Assembly (NCBI RefSeq): GCF_004761875.1
Contig: NZ_SJEY01000006.1
Coordinates: forward strand, 1-64,000
From: Roseovarius aestuariivivens
Lineage (GTDB): Bacteria > Pseudomonadota > Alphaproteobacteria > Rhodobacterales > Rhodobacteraceae
Direction of reading: 5' to 3'
DNA length: 64,000 bases
Shown here: positions 43,483 through 52,006 of the stretch, piece after piece
Layout: each line of letters opens with the position of its first letter
Numbering within the stretch: the first letter of the stretch is position 1
Made by a program: the position numbers and the translations under genes
The notes under the pieces: model-generated
Seen by the model: only the letters and a program-made list of their open reading frames with translations
Database searches by the model: none
Told to the model about the DNA's origin: nothing

Positions 43483-44391
43483 ATGAGCACATTCACTTCT
43501 ATCGACGACGTACAGGCAATGCTGGCGGCGCAAGGCTATGTTTGCGACCGGGCGCTCGGCACGGTTGTCTATCTCGCGCTGCGTCTCGGACGGCCACTCT
43601 TTCTCGAGGGCGAGGCCGGTACAGGCAAGACCGAAATCGCCAAAGCGCTCGCGGCAGGTCTCGGACGACGGCTGATCCGTTTACAATGCTACGAGGGGCT
43701 CGATGCCTCGTCTGCGGTCTACGAATGGAATTTTGCCGAGCAGATGATCGCGATCCGGGCGGCGGAAGCCGCTGGCGGCGTCGACCGCGCCACGCTGACG
43801 CATGAGCTTTTCACGGAAGAGTTCCTGATCGAACGCCCCTTGCTTGAGGCCATGCGCACGCAGGAGGGCGGACCGCCGGTTCTTCTGATCGACGAGCTTG
43901 ACCGGACCGACGAACCGTTCGAGGCATTTCTGCTGGAGGCGCTGAGCGATTTTCAGGTGACGATACCCGAATTGGGCACCATTTCCGCGCCGGAGCCGCC
44001 GATCGTCGTATTGACGTCGAACCGCACACGCGAAGTGCATGACGCGCTCAAGCGGCGGTGTCTGTATCACTGGGTTGATTACCCGGATTTCAGCCGCGAG
44101 ATCGAAATCCTGCAGGCCCGCGCGCCGGAAGCCGCAGAGGCGCTCAGCCGTGAGGTCGTGGCCTTTGTCCAGAAATTGCGCACCGAAGACCTGTTCAAGA
44201 AACCCGGCGTGGCCGAGACAATCGACTGGGCCAAGTGCCTGCTGGCGCTCGACGTTATCTCACTCAGCCCCGAGGTCATCGCCGATACGCTCGGGGCGAT
44301 CCTCAAATACCAGGACGACATCGTCAAGCTGCAGGGTTCCGAGGCCAAGCGTCTTCTTGAAGAGGCGCGGGCAAGCCTGGAGCCTGCGTAG
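43483..44391 (+). CDS. MoxR-family AAA+ ATPase (first locus)
   Basis: 302 aa. Walker A GEAGTGKTEIAKAL (residues 43-56), Walker B VLLIDELDRTDE, sensor 1 VVLTSNRTRE and the arginine-finger region ALKRRCLYHWVDYP are intact. The MoxR/CbbQ/NorQ group couples ATP use to insertion of metals or remodelling of partner enzymes, usually with a VWA protein. GAGGAGG precedes the ATG. The VWA gene follows after 60 bp on the same strand. Confidence 0.9.
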   Translation: MSTFTSIDDVQAMLAAQGYVCDRALGTVVYLALRLGRPLFLEGEAGTGKTEIAKALAAGLGRRLIRLQCYEGLDASSAVYEWNFAEQMIAIRAAEAAGGVDRATLTHELFTEEFLIERPLLEAMRTQEGGPPVLLIDELDRTDEPFEAFLLEALSDFQVTIPELGTISAPEPPIVVLTSNRTREVHDALKRRCLYHWVDYPDFSREIEILQARAPEAAEALSREVVAFVQKLRTEDLFKKPGVAETIDWAKCLLALDVISLSPEVIADTLGAILKYQDDIVKLQGSEAKRLLEEARASLEPA

Positions 44392-44423
44392 TGCTTCATC
44401 TGGCCCGAACTACCTCGGGGGTC

Positions 44424-44440
44424 CGGGGGCAGAGCCCCCG
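44424..44440. repeat. G/C palindrome between moxR-like and VWA genes
   Basis: CGGGGGC and GCCCCCG arms with a 3-nt loop, preceded by CTCGGGGGTC. This is a compact stem in the leader of the VWA gene and may slow ribosomes or adjust the ratio of the two products. Confidence 0.4.
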
Positions 44441-44451
44441 CCGTTCGCCGG

Positions 44452-45714
44452 ATGCCTGAATACGCCGCGCTCGACCTTCCCGAGAATCCGAAACTCACTC
44501 ATAACATCACCCATTTCGCCCGCGCCCTGCGCAAGGCCGGGTTGCCCGTCGGCACTGGGCGTGTCGTTGATGCCATTCGCGCGGTCGAGGCGGCGGGTTT
44601 CACCTCAAAAGCCGATTTCTTCTATACCCTGCGCGCCTGTTTCGTGACCCGGCCCGAGCATCGGGCGGTTTTTGCACAGGTCTTCCGTCTTTACTGGCGC
44701 GATCCGCGTTACATGGAACACATGATGGCGCTTATGCTGCCGGCCATTCGTGGTGTGCAGGAAGACCGCACCGCGCAGGCCGCCGAAAAACGCGCCGCCG
44801 AGGCACTGTTGGACGGGATCGAGCCCGACATGCCCGAGGCGGAAGCTCAGGGAGGCGACGAGGAGACACTGATCGAGATCGACGCCTCGCAGACCATGTC
44901 ACGAGAAGAAAAGCTTAAGACGCTCGATTTCGAACAGATGAGCACCGCAGAGATTGCGGAGGCCAAGCGGATGCTGTCTCGCCTCAGCCTGCCAGTAAAA
45001 CCCTTTGCCTCGCGCCGCGCCATGGCCAGCCATACCGGGCACAGGGTCGACGCGCGCAAGACCTTGCAGGCCGCGATGCGGCGGGGCGGCGAAATGGGCC
45101 GGATCCACCTACGCAAGCCACGCCCGCGCTGGCCAAACCTTGTGGCAATTTGCGATATTTCAGGTTCAATGAGCCAGTATAGCCGTATGGTTTTGCATTT
45201 TCTCCATGCTGTGGCCAATGAAAAAGGCGCCGGATGGGCCAAGGTGCATGCGTTCACCTTCGGAACGCGTCTCACCAATATCACCCGCCATCTTGCCACA
45301 CGCGACGTTGACGCGGCCCTGCGCGCGGCTGGACAAGAAGCGCAGGACTGGGAGGGCGGCACGCGCATCGGGGCATGTCTACACGCGTTCAACAGGGATT
45401 GGTCGAGACGGGTCATGGGGCAGGGTGCCGTGGTGCTGCTGATCACCGATGGTCTGGACCGTGACGATTCCGAAAGCCTTGAGCACGAGATGCAGCGTCT
45501 TCACCTTTCGTCCCGTCGTTTGATCTGGCTCAATCCTTTGCTGCGATGGGATGGATTCGCGCCAAAGGCGACCGGCATCCGGGTCATGCTGCCGCATGTG
45601 GATTCCTTTCGCGCCGGCCACTCCATCGCCACGCTCGAGGATCTGGCCAAGGCGATCTCGCAACCTGATGACAGCGGTGAAAAGGCGCGGCTGATGGCCC
45701 TGCGTGACGGGTAA
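44452..45714 (+). CDS. VWA-domain protein, CoxE-like (first locus)
   Basis: 420 aa. A helical N-terminal half (about 1-200) is followed by a von Willebrand A domain with MIDAS motif D-I-S-G-S-M (about 235-240) and later TDGLDRDDSE. CoxE-like proteins are partners of MoxR ATPases, for example in CO dehydrogenase maturation. No CO dehydrogenase, nitric oxide reductase or Rubisco gene lies nearby, so the client enzyme is unknown. It is transcribed with the ATPase gene. Confidence 0.9.
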   Translation: MPEYAALDLPENPKLTHNITHFARALRKAGLPVGTGRVVDAIRAVEAAGFTSKADFFYTLRACFVTRPEHRAVFAQVFRLYWRDPRYMEHMMALMLPAIRGVQEDRTAQAAEKRAAEALLDGIEPDMPEAEAQGGDEETLIEIDASQTMSREEKLKTLDFEQMSTAEIAEAKRMLSRLSLPVKPFASRRAMASHTGHRVDARKTLQAAMRRGGEMGRIHLRKPRPRWPNLVAICDISGSMSQYSRMVLHFLHAVANEKGAGWAKVHAFTFGTRLTNITRHLATRDVDAALRAAGQEAQDWEGGTRIGACLHAFNRDWSRRVMGQGAVVLLITDGLDRDDSESLEHEMQRLHLSSRRLIWLNPLLRWDGFAPKATGIRVMLPHVDSFRAGHSIATLEDLAKAISQPDDSGEKARLMALRDG

Positions 45715-45718
45715 GAAA

Positions 45719-45739
45719 GGGCCGGCGCGCGGCCGGCCC
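45719..45739. terminator. Hairpin between convergent VWA and DUF1127 genes
   Basis: GGGCCGGC/GCCGGCCC, 8 bp with a 5-nt loop, between the two gene ends. No T-run; likely a shared transcript end. Confidence 0.45.
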
Positions 45740-45765
45740 AGTCGAAGGAGACCCGTCGGGGACGA

Positions 45766-45999
45766 TCAGGATCTCCAGAACCATTTGCGGGACTCGTGAA
45801 ACGCGTCTTCGGCGGTCAGCCCGATATCGCGCAACAGGTGACTGTCGAGTCGCGCCAGATCACAGCGGCTTTGACGGCGCTGCGACCAGATCAGGAAAAG
45901 CCACGCCACCTGAACCGCAAGACGCGACGGCACGGGCAGCGTTGTGCGGGCGCTCAGCTGCTTCAGGGCCTGTGTCTCGGGGCGGGTCAGGGTGTACAT
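45766..45999 (-). CDS. DUF1127 small protein
   Basis: 77 aa. The C-terminal motif DLARLDSHLLRDIGLTAEDA is the DUF1127 signature. These short arginine-rich proteins of alphaproteobacteria have been linked to RNA and phosphate metabolism. AGGAG lies 8 bases before the ATG at 45999. It is divergent from the MocR-type gene, and a 16-bp palindrome at 46015-46030 overlaps its promoter or leader, so repression by MocR is likely. Confidence 0.85.
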   Translation of the reverse strand: MYTLTRPETQALKQLSARTTLPVPSRLAVQVAWLFLIWSQRRQSRCDLARLDSHLLRDIGLTAEDAFHESRKWFWRS

Positions 46000-46014
46000 G
46001 GTCTTAACTCCTGT

Positions 46015-46030
46015 ATTGTATTGGTACAAT
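46015..46030. promoter_or_regulatory. Palindromic operator ATTGTATTGGTACAAT
   Basis: Perfect ATTGTA/TACAAT arms with a 4-bp spacer in the 89-bp region between divergent DUF1127 and MocR genes. A second copy matching at 15 of 16 bases lies at 46142-46157. Inferred binding site of the MocR regulator. Confidence 0.65.
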
Positions 46031-46088
46031 TTGCATGCTACGCCCTATTTTTGTACGCATTTGCGCTTTGTTTCGCTAGGAAAACATT

Positions 46089-47480
46089 GTGATGGATACA
46101 ACTTGGCCACCAGACCTATCACAGACGTCAGAATCGAAGTATATTGTATTGATACAATCGTTACGCGCTGCCATCCGTACCGGCGTGCTTGAGCGCGGTG
46201 CAAAACTGCCGCCAGTGCGTGAACTGGCGTGGGATCTCGGGATCACGCCGGGAACTGTCGCGCGCGCTTACAAGATGGCCGCCGAGGAGGGCTTGGTGGA
46301 AACCGGCGTGGGCCGCGGCACATTCGTGGCAGGCGGGCTGGTCAGTCCGGCGGCGGATATTCCACTTATGAACCTGCCGCAGCCGGGTCATCTCGATCTG
46401 CGCGCCGTGCGCGTTCCCGATGTCGGGCAGGAGGCGCAGATCCGGCAAATACTTCAGGAACTCGCGCGCACAAACGTCCACGGCTACGTCGATTATCCCA
46501 ACATCGAAACAGACCACGGCGCGCGTGTCGCCGTAGCGCATTGGATCGGACCGGACCGCGCCGGGCGCATCGCCGCCGAGGACGTTGTTCTGGGACTCGG
46601 CGCGCAGAATTCGGTAATGATGGCCCTTCAAACCGTACTGCACGGCACAACGCCTGTGATCCTGACCGAGTCGCTCGCTTACCCCGGCGTGCGCCACGCC
46701 GCGCGGCTTTTGAGAGCCCAATTGATCGGCGTCGACATGGACGCTCACGGTGTTCGCCCTGACCGGCTGGAAGAGGTATTGCGCCGTCATGGCGGGCAGG
46801 TTTTCTTGACGTCACCCGAATTGCACAGCCCGACCACGCTTCACACTCCGGCCGCGCGCAAGGCCGAGGTCGCCGCAGTGGCGCGCCAATTTGAGTTGCA
46901 GATCATTGAAGACGATTGTCATTGCCTGACACGGCCCGAAACGCCGGCCTACCGGGCGCTTTGTCCCGAACGTGCTTGGTTCATCTCGTCACTGAGCAAG
47001 ACCGTGTCGGCGGCACTACGCTTTGGCTATGCGGTCGCGCCGAAGGGGCAGGGCGCGCAGGCGCGCCAGGTCGCGCAATCCTCGTTCTACGGCATGCCGC
47101 AACCGATCGTGGACCTTGTCACATCGCTTCTGCGGTCCGGCGCTGCGGAAGAAACCCGAGCGAAGGTCGAAACCGAAATGGCGCGCAAGGTGCGCATGGC
47201 GGTAAATGCGCTGGGGGGCTGGGACGTGCAATGGCGCGAGGATGCGCCGTTTCTCTGGTTGAAGATGCCGCAAGGCTGGCGCGGCTCCACCTTTGCGCGG
47301 GCCTGCGAAAGCAAGGGCATTCGCATCAAGCCCGCCGACGAGTTCGCCCTGCCAGACGGGCAGGCGCCCAACGCGGTCCGTGTCAGCCTGAACCCCTATA
47401 TCCCCGAGCCGGAGCTGGAAGCCGCCTTGAGTACCATGTCGGCGCTGCTGGCGGTGCCGCCCCTGGCGGTGGATATCTGA
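46089..47480 (+). CDS. MocR-type regulator (GntR winged helix + aminotransferase domain)
   Basis: 463 aa. Residues 1-80 form a GntR winged helix (KLPPVRELAWDLGITPGTVARAY). The rest is a fold-type I aminotransferase-like domain with the PLP lysine in SSLSKTVSAALRFGY and TSPELHSPTTLHT. Such fusions sense PLP or amino-compound adducts and usually control their own gene and a divergent neighbour. Start is the GTG at 46089 or the next codon ATG; AGGA sits 8 or 11 bases upstream. Two palindromes flank its transcription start, one inside codons 18-23, implying autoregulation. The divergent partner is the DUF1127 gene. Confidence 0.88.
   Translation: MMDTTWPPDLSQTSESKYIVLIQSLRAAIRTGVLERGAKLPPVRELAWDLGITPGTVARAYKMAAEEGLVETGVGRGTFVAGGLVSPAADIPLMNLPQPGHLDLRAVRVPDVGQEAQIRQILQELARTNVHGYVDYPNIETDHGARVAVAHWIGPDRAGRIAAEDVVLGLGAQNSVMMALQTVLHGTTPVILTESLAYPGVRHAARLLRAQLIGVDMDAHGVRPDRLEEVLRRHGGQVFLTSPELHSPTTLHTPAARKAEVAAVARQFELQIIEDDCHCLTRPETPAYRALCPERAWFISSLSKTVSAALRFGYAVAPKGQGAQARQVAQSSFYGMPQPIVDLVTSLLRSGAAEETRAKVETEMARKVRMAVNALGGWDVQWREDAPFLWLKMPQGWRGSTFARACESKGIRIKPADEFALPDGQAPNAVRVSLNPYIPEPELEAALSTMSALLAVPPLAVDI
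46142..46157. promoter_or_regulatory. Intragenic operator copy ATTGTATTGATACAAT
   Basis: Same arms and spacer length as the site at 46015-46030, differing at one spacer base, 127 bp away (about 12 helix turns). It lies within the first codons of the MocR gene, so a bound regulator could block or loop the promoter. Confidence 0.6.
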
Positions 47481-47585
47481 GAGACGGCTGTCTCGCGCGC
47501 TTTTCTTCGCTGCAAACTTATGGGGTAAAATGATACCATATTTTTAAGATATTGAAATCGCGCATTTATTTCGAAAATATCGGCC

Positions 47586-47613
47586 TTGATTTGGACGGGC
47601 GGACCTGTATAAC
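47586..47613 (+). promoter_or_regulatory. Candidate promoter of rplM-rpsI
   Basis: TTGATT (47586-47591), 16-bp spacer, TATAAC (47608-47613), about 40 bp upstream of the rplM start. Confidence 0.45.
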
Positions 47614-47654
47614 CGCGCAATCGAATGCGACCCTCAGTTATCAGGGACAGACCT

Positions 47655-48113
47655 ATGAAAACCTATTCTGCAACTCCGGCAGAAATCGACAAGAAATGGA
47701 TCGTGATCGACGCCGAGGGCGTCGTTCTGGGCCGTCTCGCCTCGATCGTTGCCACCCGTCTGCGCGGCAAGCACAAGCCGAGCTTCACCCCGTCCCAGGA
47801 TATGGGCGACAATGTCATCGTGATCAACGCCGACAAGGTGCAGTTGACCGGGAACAAGCGTATGAAGCCGAACTATTGGCACACGGGCTATCCGGGCGGG
47901 ATCAAATCGCGCACTACCGGCCAGATCCTCGAAGGCGCGCATCCCGAGCGGGTCGTGACGCAGGCGGTCAAGCGCATGCTGCCCTCCAACCGGCTTGCCA
48001 AGCGGCAGATGACCAATCTGCGCGTCTATGCCGGGGCCGAACATCCGCATGAGGCTCAAAGCCCGGAAGTGCTGGATGTGAAATCCATGAACAAGAAAAA
48101 CACGCGGGTGTAA
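47655..48113 (+). CDS. rplM: 50S ribosomal protein L13
   Basis: 152 aa, typical length. The family blocks [36 protein letters not shown] and [15 protein letters not shown] are clear. It is an early-assembly protein of the large subunit. The chosen ATG at 47655 gives the usual MKTYSATPA start. It is followed by rpsI after 5 bp, the standard bacterial pair. Confidence 0.98.
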   Translation: MKTYSATPAEIDKKWIVIDAEGVVLGRLASIVATRLRGKHKPSFTPSQDMGDNVIVINADKVQLTGNKRMKPNYWHTGYPGGIKSRTTGQILEGAHPERVVTQAVKRMLPSNRLAKRQMTNLRVYAGAEHPHEAQSPEVLDVKSMNKKNTRV

Positions 48114-48118
48114 GAGAC

Positions 48119-48610
48119 ATGGCTGAAGAAATCAAATCTCTCGAAGGCCTGGAAGCCGTCGCAGACGGTGCCGAGGCGACCGCGACCGAGGTCGAAACCC
48201 CACGTGAGCCGGTGCGCGACGATCTGGGCCGGTCCTATGCCACAGGTAAGCGCAAGGACGCGGTCGCCCGTGTCTGGATCAAGCCCGGCTCGGGCAAGGT
48301 GAGCGTGAACGGCAAGGAAATGAACGCCTACTTCGCGCGTCCGGTGTTGCAGATGATCCTGCGGCAGCCCTTCTCCGTGGCCGGGGTCGAGGACCAGTTT
48401 GACGTAATGGCGACCGTCAAGGGCGGTGGTCTGTCGGGCCAGGCCGGCGCGGTCAAGCACGGTATCTCGAAGGCGCTGCAGCTTTACGATCCGTCTCTGC
48501 GCGGGGCGCTCAAGGCAGCCGGCTTCCTGACCCGGGACAGCCGTGTTGTCGAGCGGAAGAAATACGGTCGCCGCAAGGCGCGCCGGAGCTTCCAGTTCTC
48601 GAAGCGCTAA
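48119..48610 (+). CDS. rpsI: 30S ribosomal protein S9
   Basis: 163 aa, longer than the E. coli protein because of an acidic N-terminal stretch of about 35 residues, common in alphaproteobacteria. The core [40 protein letters not shown] and the C-terminal [17 protein letters not shown] tail that reaches the P-site tRNA are intact. Co-transcribed with rplM. Confidence 0.98.
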   Translation: MAEEIKSLEGLEAVADGAEATATEVETPREPVRDDLGRSYATGKRKDAVARVWIKPGSGKVSVNGKEMNAYFARPVLQMILRQPFSVAGVEDQFDVMATVKGGGLSGQAGAVKHGISKALQLYDPSLRGALKAAGFLTRDSRVVERKKYGRRKARRSFQFSKR

Positions 48611-48635
48611 AGAGTTACAGAAAATGGACTTTTTC

Positions 48636-48663
48636 GAAGGGCTGCGGGAAACCGCGGCCCTTC
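48636..48663 (+). terminator. Hairpin after rpsI
   Basis: GAAGGGCTGCGG/CCGCGGCCCTTC with a GAAA loop, 12 bp with one G-T pair, 26 bp after the rpsI stop. Followed only by TT, so a weak intrinsic terminator at best, but a very stable stem. Confidence 0.5.
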
Positions 48664-48735
48664 TTGGTATGCAGGCCAGACCTTGCTGCGCGGATAAAAG
48701 ACGCTACTTGTGTTGGCGCAGAGAGAGGTTCGTGC

Positions 48736-48912
48736 ATGTCAGACACTTCCCCGAAGGCCTATAACCCCGAACTTCTGGCGCGGCTGGAGCAGCCCGATGA
48801 GGCACAAAAGGCGCGCCCCAAGACACGCGACCTGCGCGGGCAGGTGACGACAGCGAAGGATGCGTCGGAGCATCGTCGCTATGCGTGGCTATACGAGGAT
48901 CTGCTGAACTGA
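48736..48912 (+). CDS. Small hypothetical protein, 58 aa
   Basis: A charged, proline-containing protein with no membrane segment or Cys. GAGAGG lies 9 bases before the ATG at 48736, which supports translation; the frame is open upstream through the hairpin but without a good start. I do not recognise a family; the KDASEHRRYAWLYEDLL end suggests a C-terminal helix. It ends 4 bp from the 3' end of the convergent VWA gene. Confidence 0.6.
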   Translation: MSDTSPKAYNPELLARLEQPDEAQKARPKTRDLRGQVTTAKDASEHRRYAWLYEDLLN

Positions 48913-48916
48913 CGCC

Positions 48917-50101
48917 TTAGCGTCCAAGCTCTTTCATGCCACGCTCCAAACCGGCAAGCGTCATGGGCACCATGCGATCTTCGAAGATCTCGCGGATCAT
49001 TTTGATCGAGTGGGTGTAGCCCCAATAAGCCTCGGGCACCGGATTAATCCAGAGATTGTCAGGCCATTGCGCGCGGGCGCGGTCCAACCAGACCTGTCCG
49101 GCTTCGGCGTTCCAATGCTCGTTCGCCCCTCCGGGATAGGCGATTTCGTAAGGCGACATCGATGCATCGCCCACGAAGATGCACTTGTAATCTGAACCGA
49201 ACGTGCGCAGCACCTCTTGCGTTGGCGTTTGTTCGTCCCAACGCCGGCGATTGTCACGCCAGACGCCTTCGTACAGGCAATTGTGGAAATAGTAGTATTC
49301 CAGATGCTTGAATTCTGCCCGGGCGGCGGAAAAGAGTTCTTGGACTGCCGCGACATGCGGATCCATCGATCCGCCGACGTCGAGGAAAATCAGCACCTTG
49401 ACTGCATTTCGCCGCTCTGGCCGCGTTTTGACGTCCAGATATCCATGCTCTGCCGTTGCGCGGATCGTGCCATCAAGGTCAAGCTCGTCCTCCGCGCCGT
49501 CACGCGCCCATTTCCGCAGACGTTTCAGTGCGACCTTGATGTTGCGCGTGCCCAGTTCGACGCTGTCGTCGAAATTGCGAAACTCCCGCTTGTCCCAAAC
49601 CTTGACCGCCCGTCGGTGGCGGCTTTCCTGTTGGCCGATGCGCACACCTTCGGGATTGTATCCATAAGCGCCGAAAGGGGAGGTTCCCGCGGTGCCGATC
49701 CATTTGTTACCGCCCTGGTGCCGCCCCTGCTGTTCCTTCAGACGGTCCTTGAGCGTCTCCATTAGCTTGTCGAAACCGCCAAGCGCTTCGATTTCGGCCC
49801 GCTCTTCCGGTGTGAGATGTTTTTCGGCCATCTTTTCCAGCCACTCGGCAGGCAGGTCGATGGCGTTGAGCATATCGGCGCTGCTGATCGCCTCGAGCCC
49901 CTCGAAACTGGCGGCAAAGGCCCGGTCGAACCGGTCGATATGCCGTTCGTCTTTCACCATGGCGCTTCGGGCGAGATAGTAGTACCCCTCGACATCATAG
50001 GTGACCAGCCCGGTGCCCATGGCTTCGAGAAAGGTCAGGTATTCCCGCAGGCTGACCGGCAAGTCCGCTTTCCTGAGGTTCTCGAAGAAAGGCAGAAACA
50101 T
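48917..50101 (-). CDS. VWA-domain protein, CoxE-like (second locus)
   Basis: 394 aa. Helical N-terminal half with LPVSLREYLTFLEAM and LTPEERAEIEALGG, a basic middle, then a VWA domain with the MIDAS-type D-V-G-G-S-M (about 242-247), where the first Ser of the usual DxSxS is Gly. Later FVGDASMSPYEI may give the metal-binding Asp. The altered MIDAS may change metal binding. It is transcribed in the same direction as the MoxR-type gene 52007-52852, with the DUF2927 gene and a 55-aa membrane protein between them. Confidence 0.87.
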   Translation of the reverse strand: MFLPFFENLRKADLPVSLREYLTFLEAMGTGLVTYDVEGYYYLARSAMVKDERHIDRFDRAFAASFEGLEAISSADMLNAIDLPAEWLEKMAEKHLTPEERAEIEALGGFDKLMETLKDRLKEQQGRHQGGNKWIGTAGTSPFGAYGYNPEGVRIGQQESRHRRAVKVWDKREFRNFDDSVELGTRNIKVALKRLRKWARDGAEDELDLDGTIRATAEHGYLDVKTRPERRNAVKVLIFLDVGGSMDPHVAAVQELFSAARAEFKHLEYYYFHNCLYEGVWRDNRRRWDEQTPTQEVLRTFGSDYKCIFVGDASMSPYEIAYPGGANEHWNAEAGQVWLDRARAQWPDNLWINPVPEAYWGYTHSIKMIREIFEDRMVPMTLAGLERGMKELGR

Positions 50102-50110
50102 CGTCGCGCC

Positions 50111-50278
50111 TTAAACGGACATGCGATGGATGATCAGTGTGACAAACAGCCCGGCCAGTGTGAACACCAGCCCGAAAACGAAGGCGTATTGCAAAATGTC
50201 GGCGGTGCTGCCCTTGCGCCGGCATGCCGTCAGCGCGCCCAGGCTTGCGCCCAGGATGGCCCCCAGAATGACGATCAT
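50111..50278 (-). CDS. Small membrane protein, 55 aa
   Basis: ATG at 50276-50278, TAA at 50111-50113. Two hydrophobic segments (MIVILGAILGASLGALTA and AFVFGLVFTLAGLFVTLII) are separated by a basic turn CRRKGSTADI, giving a hairpin topology. It lies between the DUF2927 gene (13 bp) and the VWA gene (9 bp) on the same strand, and the tight spacing supports its being real. No family recognised. Confidence 0.65.
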   Translation of the reverse strand: MIVILGAILGASLGALTACRRKGSTADILQYAFVFGLVFTLAGLFVTLIIHRMSV

Positions 50279-50291
50279 GTAACCCCCGTGG

Positions 50292-51650
50292 TCAACCTTT
50301 CAGGGGACTGAGCGAGGCGATTTCTCGAAGTTTCGCGCGCACAGCCCAGTCCGCGCCGAACCCGTATCGCGCCCAGCCGACGCTGTCCAGCCGGACGGCC
50401 TGCGCCTCTGCGACGCGGCCGGTCAGATCGAGCGCCTCGGCACGCAGCATCATCAGCGTCGCGAGAAGGGCCGCGTTTTCGTGCCGCTCGGCCGTGGCGA
50501 GATGCCGCGCGATTATTTCAAGCGCTACATCGCCGCGTCCCTGGCTTATCGCATAAGCGGCCAATTGCGAGCCGGTATAGGCGCGATGCAGATCGGTTCC
50601 GGGCGTCATGCGGTAAAACCGGTCGGCCATGAGAAAATGATCATGGGCGTAGTTCGGATCGGACGCCTGCGTCAGCCGGCCCATAGCAAAATGCGAGAAT
50701 GCCCGGCGATGGTCCCGCCAGCCTGCGGTCTGCGCGATGCGCAAGGCCTCAGAGGCCGCGGACATACGCTGCGTATGGCGAGCCCCGGGACCAAGCGCGG
50801 TTTGGATCGCATTGATCCACGCGCGCGGCGTAGACGATGCCGGGCGCGGCGCAAGAGTTTCTCCTCGTGGATTGAGGCGAGCGAGAATTGCCGGCAGGCG
50901 GGCCGCCACTTGTCCGCGCGTCATCCCGGATCGCAGTTCCGGCGCGTAGTAGGCCCGGAGAATCAGCATGTCGAAGCCTGTCAGGACAGTGTGGACATTG
51001 TCGTCGTTGAAGACGCTGTCGGGCAAGTGGTAGAGATCGTTGAGCGGGCCGAGCGCCTGCGCCAGTTCCTCATGCAGACAATCGCGCACCTCTTGCGGTG
51101 ATGCGTCATTCGGCAGGAAGATCGCGATCTTCTCTCGGTGCGTGAGAAGGCTCCAGTTCGTCAGACGGCTGTGACGGGCGGCGCGGTACTGTGACAGACG
51201 GCTGATGTTGGGCACGACGAAACAGGCCGCCTTGGGAAGATGGCGGCGAATCTCACTGCGCGGCACGGCCTCGATGGTGATGTTCGCGGACTCGCCCCGG
51301 ACGCGCGCAATGTCGATACCGGCCTCAGTCCGCAGGCGGTGAACGAGGCGATTGAGATCGGACATGAGGCTGGGAGGCGGATTTCCGGTGACGCGGATCG
51401 ACACCGGTCCTTCGAAGCGCGAGAAACGGGGCAGGGTCCGACCGGATTCCAGCTGGAAAGAAAGCTCCAGAAAATCGCGAGCGATATCGGTGTTAGAGCG
51501 GATCGGCGGCAACGGCTTTGGGGCCGAAAACGTCCGCATCGATTGCAGCATCGTTGGCTGCTGGGTGGCGGCCCGGGTGGGCGGTTCTGTAGGCGGGCCG
51601 GGTACGCAAGCGCCAAGCATGAGACAGATGGGAAGAATTACGCGACGCAT
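50292..51650 (-). CDS. DUF2927 lipoprotein
   Basis: 452 aa. The N-terminal lipobox LMLGAC predicts a lipid-anchored exported protein. DUF2927 spans about 60-270 (IARDFLELSFQLESG, ANITIEAVPRSEI, CLHEELAQALGPLNDLYHLPDSVFND). A helical C-terminal half with TPR-like turns ends in VAEAQAVRLDSVGWARYGFG. The HEELAQ stretch with a following His looks like a metalloprotease-type helix, but the third ligand is not clear. Start at MRRVILP; longer open frame upstream is not coding-like. It lies between MoxR and VWA genes on one strand. Confidence 0.75.
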   Translation of the reverse strand: MRRVILPICLMLGACVPGPPTEPPTRAATQQPTMLQSMRTFSAPKPLPPIRSNTDIARDFLELSFQLESGRTLPRFSRFEGPVSIRVTGNPPPSLMSDLNRLVHRLRTEAGIDIARVRGESANITIEAVPRSEIRRHLPKAACFVVPNISRLSQYRAARHSRLTNWSLLTHREKIAIFLPNDASPQEVRDCLHEELAQALGPLNDLYHLPDSVFNDDNVHTVLTGFDMLILRAYYAPELRSGMTRGQVAARLPAILARLNPRGETLAPRPASSTPRAWINAIQTALGPGARHTQRMSAASEALRIAQTAGWRDHRRAFSHFAMGRLTQASDPNYAHDHFLMADRFYRMTPGTDLHRAYTGSQLAAYAISQGRGDVALEIIARHLATAERHENAALLATLMMLRAEALDLTGRVAEAQAVRLDSVGWARYGFGADWAVRAKLREIASLSPLKG

Positions 51651-52006
51651 GAGCCACCCGAAGTCTGTATTGAACCATGCAAAAGCGCCACCATATCGGC
51701 GGCGTTCCGCTGTCCTGCTTCGGCGATGCGCGGATGGTTGCGCGTCTCTTCCGCGCGCGTGTCTTCCGCCCTGCTCGATGCCGCTACCGGACCGAAGGGA
51801 GATTTGCCTCTCATTCGGTTCGATGTAAGGAGCAATAAAGGCAAAAATGTGGCCACGGACATGGTCAAACCGAAGCGTAGTCCTGATGCTGAACTTAGAA
51901 TTCAAATTCAATGACATGCGCGATCCTGAAGACATGATTCTTCCGTGGCCTTCAGGCCGAGTTTACCCAATTCAGACCTTCTGCGCGTGCCTGCTCAAGC
52001 CTGGCA
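51651..52006. other. Intergenic stretch, no gene seen
   Basis: Separates the MoxR-type gene from the DUF2927 gene. Short open frames on both strands lack start signals. A slightly A+T-rich block at 51885-51915 may hold the DUF2927 promoter. Confidence 0.45.

Noticed and set aside
46041..46062. A further TTGTAC word in the DUF1127-MocR intergenic region
   Set aside because: Only half of the palindrome is present (TTGTACGC), so it was not counted as a third operator.
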